A stretch of DNA of 6,063 nucleotides, from NCBI GenBank assembly GCA_964542665.1, contig CAZIUF010000042.1, positions 1 through 6,063 on the forward strand. The letters are read 5' to 3'. Below are positions 1 to 5,924 of this stretch, piece by piece (position 1 is the stretch's first letter; each line of letters begins with the position of its first letter). The notes below the pieces were generated by a model. That model saw nothing but the letters and a program-made list of their open reading frames with translations, had not been told where the DNA came from and searched no databases. The translations under genes were made by a program, and so were the position numbers. The DNA is from JAGOLU01 sp964542665. Its GTDB lineage: Bacteria > Patescibacteriota > Microgenomatia > UBA1406 > GWC2-37-13.

Positions 1-15
1 CGCTAGCATTCTATC

Positions 16-28
16 TATAGTGTATACA
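16..28 (+). promoter_or_regulatory. Putative -10 element giving a leaderless ftsA transcript
   Basis: TATAGT at 16-21 matches the sigma-70 -10 consensus at five of six positions. Six bases separate it from the ATG at 28, so the predicted transcription start falls on or next to the A of the start codon. No Shine-Dalgarno sequence lies between. The -35 region would be before base 1 and cannot be seen. The call rests on position and hexamer match only. Confidence 0.5.
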
Positions 29-1320
29 TGGCGCATCCAGCTACTATCACTTCTATCGACATCGGAACTTCAAATATCACGTCAATCCTCGCTATGTATG
101 ATCCGGCTCTTGAGCAATACAAGATACTCGGCCATATGACAGTCCCTTCACGTGGTGTGAAAAAAGGAATAGTTGTAGATATTGATCAAGTCACCACCTG
201 TATAGAGGATTGTCTCGAAAAGGCAGAACGGATGGCTGGTGTAGCAGCTACTGAGGTCATTGTGAGCGTTGGTGGACCCCATATCGCTTCGCTGAACTCT
301 CACGGGATAGTTGCGATCTCTGATCCCAAAGGAGACATCTCAACAGACGATATTGAGCGAGTGATTGAGGCTGCCAAGGCAGTTTCGCTGCCTTCCAATC
401 GTCAGGTGCTGCTTGTATCACCCAAACAGTATACGGTCGATGGGCAAGCGGAGATTAGGAGTCCAATAGGCATGAACGGTATCCGCCTCGAGGTAGATTG
501 TCATATCATCACTGCCTCATCCACCAATCTACGCAATCTTGATCGGGTACTCGAAACTGTGGATGTGCAAAATGACGCTTTTGTATTCACCGCTGTTGCT
601 TCTTCGGCATGTGTACTCACTGATTCTGAGAAAGATTTAGGAGTTTGTCTCGTCGACGTGGGTGCTGGCAAGATCGATATGTGTGTATATATTGAGGGAG
701 CACTCCATCACACGCTATCCGTACCTATCGGCGCAAAGCACATCACCAGTGATCTAGCGATTGGCCTTCGCCTCCCTCTTGAGGTAGCTGAAGAGCTAAA
801 GCTATTTTTATCAAAACAATATATCCCTTCAGATGGACGCAAAGCGCTTGAGTTGCCCGATATTTCATCATATCTTGCACAAGGCGAAGCCTCAGACTAC
901 ACGGCAAAAAGTGTATATGAAAATATCATCACTGCGCGACTCGAGGAAATAGTAGAATTTGTTCACTCAGAATTGGATAAAAATCATCTACTCAAGTCAC
1001 TTCCTGCGGGTGTGGTGTTTGTGGGTGGTGGCGCCAATACGATTGGCCTCCTTGATATTGCAAAACAGATACTGCGTATGCCTGTGCGCGTAGGCAAGAT
1101 CAATATGAAACTAAGTGGAGTCAGTGGTGATCTTATGGATCCACGATATGCCTGTGCACTCGGTCTTCTTACGCACAATACAGAGGATGGTCAGTCAACA
1201 GTAACTCGTAGTCGTGGAGATGCACGAAGCATATCCAAGCTGATGGGTGGCGCTGGATCTATGCAAATGGGTGGAATAGCTAAAAAAATAAAAGCTTTCT
1301 TTCATCAGTTCTTGCCATAG
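28..1320 (+). CDS. ftsA: Cell division protein FtsA, actin-like membrane anchor of the Z-ring
   Basis: FtsA is a cytoplasmic ATP-binding protein of the actin/Hsp70 fold that tethers FtsZ filaments to the inner face of the membrane and recruits later division proteins. The 430-residue product has the usual family length. The phosphate-1 motif DIGTSN is at residues 11-16. The SHS2/1C subdomain, which replaces actin subdomain 1B, spans roughly 85-165. The phosphate-2 motif is at about 210-217 and reads DVGAGKID, where the family usually has DxGGGTTD. The adenosine motif GGGAN is at 333-337. The last 14 or so residues (GIAKKIKAFFHQFLP) form a basic, amphipathic tail typical of the FtsA membrane-targeting helix. 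The ATG at 28 is chosen because the phosphate-1 motif follows at the normal distance and a -10 element sits directly upstream. ftsZ follows after 25 bases, the classic pairing. The Ala and Lys in phosphate-2 may alter nucleotide handling, but the fold signatures are intact. Confidence 0.97.
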   Translation: MAHPATITSIDIGTSNITSILAMYDPALEQYKILGHMTVPSRGVKKGIVVDIDQVTTCIEDCLEKAERMAGVAATEVIVSVGGPHIASLNSHGIVAISDPKGDISTDDIERVIEAAKAVSLPSNRQVLLVSPKQYTVDGQAEIRSPIGMNGIRLEVDCHIITASSTNLRNLDRVLETVDVQNDAFVFTAVASSACVLTDSEKDLGVCLVDVGAGKIDMCVYIEGALHHTLSVPIGAKHITSDLAIGLRLPLEVAEELKLFLSKQYIPSDGRKALELPDISSYLAQGEASDYTAKSVYENIITARLEEIVEFVHSELDKNHLLKSLPAGVVFVGGGANTIGLLDIAKQILRMPVRVGKINMKLSGVSGDLMDPRYACALGLLTHNTEDGQSTVTRSRGDARSISKLMGGAGSMQMGGIAKKIKAFFHQFLP

Positions 1321-1345
1321 CGGTACATAGTTCATCTATAACAGC
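1312..1345 (+). promoter_or_regulatory. Possible promoter for ftsZ overlapping the end of ftsA
   Basis: TTGCCA at 1312-1317, inside the last ftsA codons, matches the -35 consensus at five of six bases. TATAAC at 1337-1342 matches the -10 consensus at five of six. The spacer is 19 bases, longer than the ideal 17, and only three bases separate the -10 hexamer from the ATG, closer than a normal start. The 25-base gap contains no Shine-Dalgarno sequence. This is a weak to moderate candidate; co-transcription from the ftsA promoter is equally possible. Confidence 0.35.
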
Positions 1346-2506
1346 ATGTTTATCAAGCCAAATACAGGACAAGTCGCAAATATCAAAGTCATCGGTGTCG
1401 GAGGTGGTGGATGCAATGCGATCGAGGACATGATCGCCCAAGGCGGCATCTCGGGTGTTGAGTTCATCGCCATCAATACAGATGTACAGGCACTTCTTCA
1501 TAATAAAGCGCAGATCAAAGTCCAGATCGGCGATGTACTCACTCGCGGTCTCGGAAGTGGGAGTGATCCAGTGACAGGAAACAAAGCTGCAAATGAATCT
1601 ATCGATAAGCTTAAAGAGGAGATAGCTGGAGCGGATCTCGTTTTCATCACCGCAGGCATGGGTGGTGGGACCGGCACCGGTGCTTCACCAATCGTTGCCA
1701 AGGTTGCTCGTGAGTGTGGGGCACTGACGGTTGCTGTGGTGACCAAACCATTTTTATTTGAGGGGAGCAAGCGGATGACTGCCGCAAAAGTGGGGATAGA
1801 TGAGCTCAAACAACATGTTGATACGTTGATAGTGGTGCCAAACCAACGTGTACTACAAATCGTAGACCACAAGACCTCTATATTGGATGCATTTCGCAAG
1901 ATCAACAGCGTACTCCATCACGGAGTCCGTGGCATCGCAGAGCTGATCACTGAGCCAGGACTCATCAACGTCGACTTTGCAGATGTGCGGACGATCATGA
2001 CTCACGCGGGCACCGCACTCATGGGTATTGGTGTTGCTACAGGTGAAGGTAGAGCAGTCAAGGCTGTTCAGGAGGCTATGACTTCACCCCTCCTTGACTC
2101 GACGATCAATGGAGCCAAAGGAGTGCTGATCAATATATCTGGTGGCACCGATATGACCATGCTTGAAGTCGATGAAGCAGCTAATCTCGTCAATCAGACA
2201 GTCGATGGCGATGCTGATATCATCTTTGGTGCGACAGTCAGACCAGAGCTGCAAGGACATGTTAAAGTGACCTTGATAGCAACGAAATTCGATGACAACT
2301 CATCTATGTACAAGATGCGCAATGATCTCAAGCGCGACTCGAGCATGCTCAGCTCATTTAAGCAAGCAGATGCATCCAGTCAGATAGAGCAGTCAAACCT
2401 CGCCAAGGGCGTCGCTCAGATCACCTCATCTACTACTCCGCTCGATCAAGATGTTAATCTTGATGACGACCCCTTCGAAGTCCCTGCATTTTTGAGGAAG
2501 AAATAA
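1346..2506 (+). CDS. ftsZ: Cell division GTPase FtsZ
   Basis: FtsZ is the tubulin homologue that polymerises with GTP into the Z-ring at the division site. The 386-residue product has normal length. The N-terminal nucleotide-binding loop VGGGGCNA is at residues 18-25, the T3-loop region GLGSGSDP at 68-75, and the tubulin signature GGGTGTG at 106-112. The T7 synergy loop NVDFADV starts at residue 208, with catalytic acidic residues D210 and D213, so the GTPase should be active at filament interfaces. A linker of roughly 50 residues rich in Ser, Gln and Asp follows the globular domain. The protein ends in DDPFEVPAFLRKK, the conserved C-terminal peptide that binds FtsA-type anchors, which fits its position just after ftsA. 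Near the end of the globular domain IATKF replaces the usual IATGF, a small oddity. The ATG at 1346 places the first glycine loop at the normal distance. Confidence 0.99.
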   Translation: MFIKPNTGQVANIKVIGVGGGGCNAIEDMIAQGGISGVEFIAINTDVQALLHNKAQIKVQIGDVLTRGLGSGSDPVTGNKAANESIDKLKEEIAGADLVFITAGMGGGTGTGASPIVAKVARECGALTVAVVTKPFLFEGSKRMTAAKVGIDELKQHVDTLIVVPNQRVLQIVDHKTSILDAFRKINSVLHHGVRGIAELITEPGLINVDFADVRTIMTHAGTALMGIGVATGEGRAVKAVQEAMTSPLLDSTINGAKGVLINISGGTDMTMLEVDEAANLVNQTVDGDADIIFGATVRPELQGHVKVTLIATKFDDNSSMYKMRNDLKRDSSMLSSFKQADASSQIEQSNLAKGVAQITSSTTPLDQDVNLDDDPFEVPAFLRKK

Positions 2507-2520
2507 ATATATTTCCTCTT

Positions 2521-2539
2521 TGGTATACTACATTAGTAT
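2521..2539 (+). promoter_or_regulatory. Extended -10 promoter element just upstream of ileS
   Basis: TGGTATACT at 2521-2529 is an extended -10 (TGn followed by TATACT, five of six to consensus). Extended -10 promoters can work without a good -35, and none is evident at the right spacing. Ten bases separate the hexamer from the ATG at 2540, which predicts a leader of only a few bases. There is no Shine-Dalgarno sequence in the 33-base gap; the purine run GAGGAAG at 2494-2500 lies inside ftsZ and is too far away to serve. Confidence 0.5.
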
Positions 2540-5533
2540 ATGTCTGATAAACATAGTTCTCCTAAACCTTCTAAAGTGCCCTTGGCAACGAGCGACAAGC
2601 TACAAGCGGGAGTGACCCTTCGTCAGGCTCAGGGTGACAAAAATGTTCCCACAAACAAAGAGCCTTCTGCATACTTCAAAGTTGAGCAGGAGATGATTGA
2701 GCTGTGGAAGAAAAACCGCATATTTGAGCGATCAGTGGAGGAGCGACCCGAGGGGAAACCATGGAACTTTCTAGACGGGCCACCCTTTGTCACCGGGTTG
2801 CCTCACTATGGTCATATCATCGGCTCGATACTCAAGGATGTATTCCCACGCTTCAAAACGATGCAAGGCTACCGCGTTCGACGTGTTTGGGGCTGGGACG
2901 GTCATGGACTACCGATCGAGAACAAAGTCGAGGGAGCACTCGGGATCAAGTCAAAAAAGGAAATCGTTGAGCGGGTTGGGATGAAGACGTTTATCGAAGA
3001 GTGTAAAAAGTATGTCAAAGACGTCTCAGGAGAGTGGGAGTGGTATATCGATCATATCGGGCGCTGGGTCAACTTCACTGATGCCTACAAGACATGGGAT
3101 ATGCCGTACATGGAGTCGACGATGTGGGTCTTCAAACAAATGTATGAAAAGGGCTTTATCTACAAAGGACTTCGTGTTTCACTTTTTTGTCCACACTGCA
3201 GCACACCTATCTCGAACTTTGAAGTAGCCATGGACGCAGGTGAAAACTACAAAGAAGTTGCTGAGCCTGCGAATACGTACAAATACAAGTTGGTCGAAAA
3301 TCATACTTCCTTGGGTAAGCTCCCGCCAACAAAGGCGGGTGAAGGGGTTAATACCTTTTTCCTCGCCTGGTCGACAACGCCCTGGACCAAACTTACCACA
3401 ACAGCCCTTGCTATCAATCCAGCGCTAATTTACGTCACCGTTGAAAGTGGAGGAGAGAGATATATTCTTGCTCAAACGACGCTAGAGAAAGTGTTCAAAG
3501 ATCGACCCTACACTCTGGTCGAAAAGAAAGAGGGGAAAGAGTTGTTAGGTTTGGAATATGAAGGCCACTATAACTTTTATAAACCTGAAAAGGATAAAAA
3601 AATACACGTTATTGTCGGCGATGACTTTGTATCAGCTGATGAAGGTACCGGCATCGTCACCATCGCTCCCTATGGAGAAGAAGACTTAAAGGTTATGACT
3701 CGGGATGGGATACAAATCGTCCTCAATATCGATCAAGAGGGTCATCTGACCCCTGATAATCCCAATGGATTGGCCGGGATGTACTACTTGAAAGTAAACA
3801 AGCTTATCAATCAAGATCTGACCGATCGGGGACTGATGTTCCACGAGGATCGGGATCACAAGCACACCGTTGCACACTGCTGGCGCTGCCATGAGCGACT
3901 TTTCTTCAATCCTCAGGAGGCATGGTATGTGAATGTGCAGAAACTCAAGCCTGTCATGGAAAAGACCAACGAACAGGTGAGCTGGTATCCAGGGCATTTC
4001 AAACACGGCAGATACCTCAAGAGTATGCAAGGTGCACCAGACTGGTGTATATCACGCAGTCGGTACTGGGGATCACCGGTACCTGTGTGGGAATATACTC
4101 ATGCAGACGGAGAGGTAGAGCGATTTGTCCCGGGTTCGATCGCAGAACTTGAAGAAGCATCAGGTGTCAAAATCACTGATCTACACAAGCCAGAGATCGA
4201 TGAAGTGACTGTACCAAGCAAAAAAGACCCCTCTATCAAACTAAAACGAGTAACAGAGGTGCTTGATAGCTGGATTGAGGCAGGATCAGCTACATTTGCT
4301 GAACGTCATTTTCCTTTTGATAAAACAGTCAAGTTAGATGAGATCTTGCCACCTGACTTTATCACCGAGTATACGGGCCAGATCCGCGCATGGTTTTATG
4401 TCCTACACGTGATATCTGCAGCGATTTATCAGAGACCTGCATTCAAACATGTGATGGTTAGCGGTGTGATGATGGGTACTGATGGTCGCAAGATGAGCAA
4501 GAACTACAAAAATTATCCAGATCCTCGTGAGGCCATCGAAATGTATGGTGCAGATGCATTGCGTCTCTATCTCCTGAGCTCTACCATCACCAATGCTGAG
4601 GATGCAAATATGTCTGAGACAGATTGGCGCGATCAGCTTCGCAAGTTCATCATCCCCCTTCTGAATATTTGGAACTTTGCCAAAATGTATGCAGAAGTAG
4701 ACGGGCACAAGCTGCAAACTGTAAGCAACGAGCTGCAAGCTGCAAGCACCAATGTGTTGGATAAATGGCTGATATCACTCTTGCACACCACAATTGCCAA
4801 GGTCACTGCTTCGCTTGAGACGTTTGATACGATGACGACGGTTGCTACGCTCACGTCATTTGTTGACGATTGGTCAAAGTGGTATGTGCGCCGAAGTCGT
4901 GACAGAGCCGGGTCAGGAGAGCTTAGGTCAGACACGACAGCATTTTATGAGACCACCCAATATGTGTTTGAGCAATTTCTCCGACTCATCGCACCGATAG
5001 TGCCATTTCATTCTGATTATTTGTACCGAGAATTGACTGGCAAAGACTCGGTTCATCTGGAAAAGTGGCCTCAGGCAGATAAATCACTGATACATACTGA
5101 GCTGGAGTTAAATACTGCAATTGCTCGTCGTGTATGTGAAGCAGGTCACCAGATCCGTAAAGCAAACAATTGGAAAGTTCGTATGCCATTACGAAAAATT
5201 GAGGTGGCTATTGATGAGGATTATTCAACTATAAAAGACAATCTCTGGCAAGTGGTGCTTGATGAGCTGAATGTCAAAAACATCGTCATTAACGGAAAGC
5301 AAAGCTATCCGAAAAAAGAGCATGCAGTAACAGATGAACAACTAGCTTATGAAGGGAAAGTAAGAGATATTATTCGCGAGGTACAAGCACTTCGAAAAGA
5401 TGCCAAAATAGCTATCGGCCAATCAGTCAAGCTTCAAGTACCTCACGAGTATGAGCAGTATTCTGAAGAAATCAAGAAACAAGCTCGGATTAGTGAGATC
5501 ATGGTTGGCGACACCCTAAGTCTCGTCACGTAA
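2540..5533 (+). CDS. ileS: Isoleucyl-tRNA synthetase, eukaryote-like type 2
   Basis: This cytoplasmic class I synthetase charges tRNA-Ile with isoleucine using ATP and hydrolyses mischarged valine. The 997-residue product has the HIGH-type motif as PHYGH at residues 88-92, followed by GWDGHGLP. The CP1 editing domain spans roughly 190-400, with WSTTPWT at 277-283 and GTGIV at 369-373. The second catalytic half contains WCISRSRYWG, which marks isoleucine rather than valine enzymes, and KMSKN at 651-655. An anticodon-binding helical domain and a C-terminal domain follow. CxxC pairs at 217-220 and 447-450 may bind zinc. PHYGH, rather than the HIGH form with an Ile, points to the type 2 class shared with eukaryotes and with mupirocin-resistant bacterial enzymes. 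Residues 1-43 form an extension before the conserved YFKVEQEM. That extension and two internal linkers contain repeat-derived peptides. No ATG lies in frame between residue 1 and M53, so M1 is the best start. The position normally holding His after GTGxV is Thr374. Confidence 0.98.
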   Translation: MSDKHSSPKPSKVPLATSDKLQAGVTLRQAQGDKNVPTNKEPSAYFKVEQEMIELWKKNRIFERSVEERPEGKPWNFLDGPPFVTGLPHYGHIIGSILKDVFPRFKTMQGYRVRRVWGWDGHGLPIENKVEGALGIKSKKEIVERVGMKTFIEECKKYVKDVSGEWEWYIDHIGRWVNFTDAYKTWDMPYMESTMWVFKQMYEKGFIYKGLRVSLFCPHCSTPISNFEVAMDAGENYKEVAEPANTYKYKLVENHTSLGKLPPTKAGEGVNTFFLAWSTTPWTKLTTTALAINPALIYVTVESGGERYILAQTTLEKVFKDRPYTLVEKKEGKELLGLEYEGHYNFYKPEKDKKIHVIVGDDFVSADEGTGIVTIAPYGEEDLKVMTRDGIQIVLNIDQEGHLTPDNPNGLAGMYYLKVNKLINQDLTDRGLMFHEDRDHKHTVAHCWRCHERLFFNPQEAWYVNVQKLKPVMEKTNEQVSWYPGHFKHGRYLKSMQGAPDWCISRSRYWGSPVPVWEYTHADGEVERFVPGSIAELEEASGVKITDLHKPEIDEVTVPSKKDPSIKLKRVTEVLDSWIEAGSATFAERHFPFDKTVKLDEILPPDFITEYTGQIRAWFYVLHVISAAIYQRPAFKHVMVSGVMMGTDGRKMSKNYKNYPDPREAIEMYGADALRLYLLSSTITNAEDANMSETDWRDQLRKFIIPLLNIWNFAKMYAEVDGHKLQTVSNELQAASTNVLDKWLISLLHTTIAKVTASLETFDTMTTVATLTSFVDDWSKWYVRRSRDRAGSGELRSDTTAFYETTQYVFEQFLRLIAPIVPFHSDYLYRELTGKDSVHLEKWPQADKSLIHTELELNTAIARRVCEAGHQIRKANNWKVRMPLRKIEVAIDEDYSTIKDNLWQVVLDELNVKNIVINGKQSYPKKEHAVTDEQLAYEGKVRDIIREVQALRKDAKIAIGQSVKLQVPHEYEQYSEEIKKQARISEIMVGDTLSLVT
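2612..2638 (+). repeat. Imperfect palindromic repeat element translated in the IleRS N-terminal extension
   Basis: The arms GTGACCCT (2612-2619) and AGGGTGAC (2631-2638) pair with one mismatch around an 11-base loop. The core CCCTTCGTCAGGCTCAGGG at 2616-2634 belongs, from memory, to a dispersed palindrome found in many bacterial and metagenomic genomes. It is read in frame as VTLRQAQGD, residues 25-33. The peptide lies before the conserved catalytic domain, in a region most IleRS proteins lack. Just upstream, CAAGCTACAAGC at 2596-2607 resembles the 7-bp repeat found later in the same gene. Confidence 0.7.
3322..3339 (+). repeat. GC-rich inverted repeat inside the IleRS CP1 region
   Basis: CCCGCC at 3322-3327 and GGCGGG at 3334-3339 are perfect 6-bp arms around the loop AACAAA. 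An outer CCTT (3309-3312) and AAGG (3342-3345) could pair as well. It is translated within residues 254-270, whose middle reads LPPTKAGEG. This Pro/Gly-rich segment sits directly before the conserved FFLAWSTTPWT editing-domain motif and looks like an insertion relative to the family. The hairpin lacks a following T-run and lies inside a gene, so it is not a terminator. Confidence 0.55.
4710..4748 (+). repeat. 7-bp tandem repeat between the IleRS catalytic and anticodon-binding domains
   Basis: The unit AGCTGCA occurs exactly at 4710-4716, 4731-4737 and 4738-4744. Degenerate units lie at 4717-4723 (AACTGTA) and 4724-4730 (AGCAACG), and a partial unit AGCA at 4745-4748, giving about five and a half copies in phase. 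It encodes most of residues 724-737 (KLQTVSNELQAAST), just before the conserved DKW at the start of the helical anticodon-binding domain. A 7-bp unit shifts frame at each copy, so the reading frame repeats only every 21 bases. Confidence 0.7.
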
Positions 5534-5540
5534 ATAGAGA

Positions 5541-5576
5541 TTGTTTTAAGTCATTTTTCAGGTATAATAATCCCTC
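5541..5576 (+). promoter_or_regulatory. Promoter of rplU with perfect -10 hexamer
   Basis: TATAAT at 5563-5568 is a perfect -10 consensus. TTGTTT at 5541-5546 is a partial -35 match (TTG conserved) with a 16-base spacer. Eight bases separate the -10 hexamer from the ATG at 5577, predicting a start within about two bases of the start codon. The intervening bases AATCCCTC contain no Shine-Dalgarno sequence. This is the strongest promoter candidate in the window and probably drives rplU and rpmA together, separating them from ileS. Confidence 0.65.
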
Positions 5577-5888
5577 ATGAACATCCTTGCAGTCATCAAA
5601 TCAGGCGGAAAGCAATATATCGTCAAATCAGGTGATGTCATCACTGTAGACAAGATTGATGGTGACGTTGGATCCAAGGTCGAACTGGTAAAACTTGCAA
5701 ATATATCGACAGATGGCTCCGCAGTCGAGCTTGGGACTCCTCAGATGAAGACATCCGTATCTGCGGAAATAGTCGAAAGCGGCAAAGGAACAAAAATCAG
5801 AGTAGCCAAGTTCAAGGCAAAGGTACGCTACCGAAGAGTTACCGGTTTTCGTCCAATGCTTTCTAAGCTCAAAATACTCTCTGTATAA
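5577..5888 (+). CDS. rplU: 50S ribosomal protein L21
   Basis: L21 binds 23S rRNA in the large ribosomal subunit. The 103-residue product has the typical length. It opens with LAVIKSGGKQYIVKSGDVI, the family's N-terminal signature (usually AVIKTGGKQYrV), at residues 4-22. The middle contains the GTP turn of the barrel. The C-terminal half is basic (AKFKAKVRYRRVTGFRP, near residues 77-93), as expected for the rRNA-binding part. The ATG at 5577 gives a start two residues longer than the common MYAVIK form, and no better start is present. rpmA follows after 36 bases, the standard L21-L27 pairing. The usual small YsxB/Prp-type gene found between them in Firmicutes is absent. Confidence 0.98.
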   Translation: MNILAVIKSGGKQYIVKSGDVITVDKIDGDVGSKVELVKLANISTDGSAVELGTPQMKTSVSAEIVESGKGTKIRVAKFKAKVRYRRVTGFRPMLSKLKILSV

Positions 5889-5892
5889 CGAG

Positions 5893-5924
5893 TTTATTTA
5901 CTGAAAAGTACACACTATACATAT
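5893..5924 (+). promoter_or_regulatory. Weak promoter-like sequence before rpmA
   Basis: TATACA at 5916-5921 matches the -10 consensus at four of six positions and lies three bases before the ATG. TTTATT at 5893-5898 is a poor -35 at 17-base spacing. The 36-base gap is AT-rich and has no Shine-Dalgarno sequence. Read-through from the rplU promoter is the simpler explanation for rpmA expression; this element is noted because similar hexamers precede all the other genes here. Confidence 0.25.

Noticed and set aside
1400..1413. GGAGG followed by an ATG as an internal start with Shine-Dalgarno
   Set aside because: The GGAGG is made by the glycine codons of the FtsZ nucleotide loop, and the ATG is out of frame.
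1498..1905. 135-residue minus-strand frame opposite ftsZ
   Set aside because: It lies wholly inside a well-conserved FtsZ coding region, has no recognisable motif, and is Ser/Thr-rich low-quality sequence typical of an antisense shadow.
3322..3339. GC-rich hairpin as a rho-independent terminator
   Set aside because: It is inside the ileS reading frame and is not followed directly by a T-run.
3686..4030. 114-residue minus-strand frame opposite ileS
   Set aside because: Fully antisense to conserved IleRS sequence, with no promoter or family motif.
4403..4738. 111-residue minus-strand frame starting MQLVAYSLQLVP
   Set aside because: Its start is only the antisense reading of the 7-bp repeat; the rest is antisense to the IleRS catalytic core.
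28..5888. Recoded TGA (as in Gracilibacteria and Absconditabacteria)
   Set aside because: About 1,900 codons contain no in-frame TGA and the genes align at full length, so TGA is not being used as a sense codon here.
5884..5889. TATAAC overlapping the rplU stop as a promoter for rpmA
   Set aside because: It lacks a suitable -35 and would give a 30-base leader; it is explained by the GTA-TAA end of rplU.
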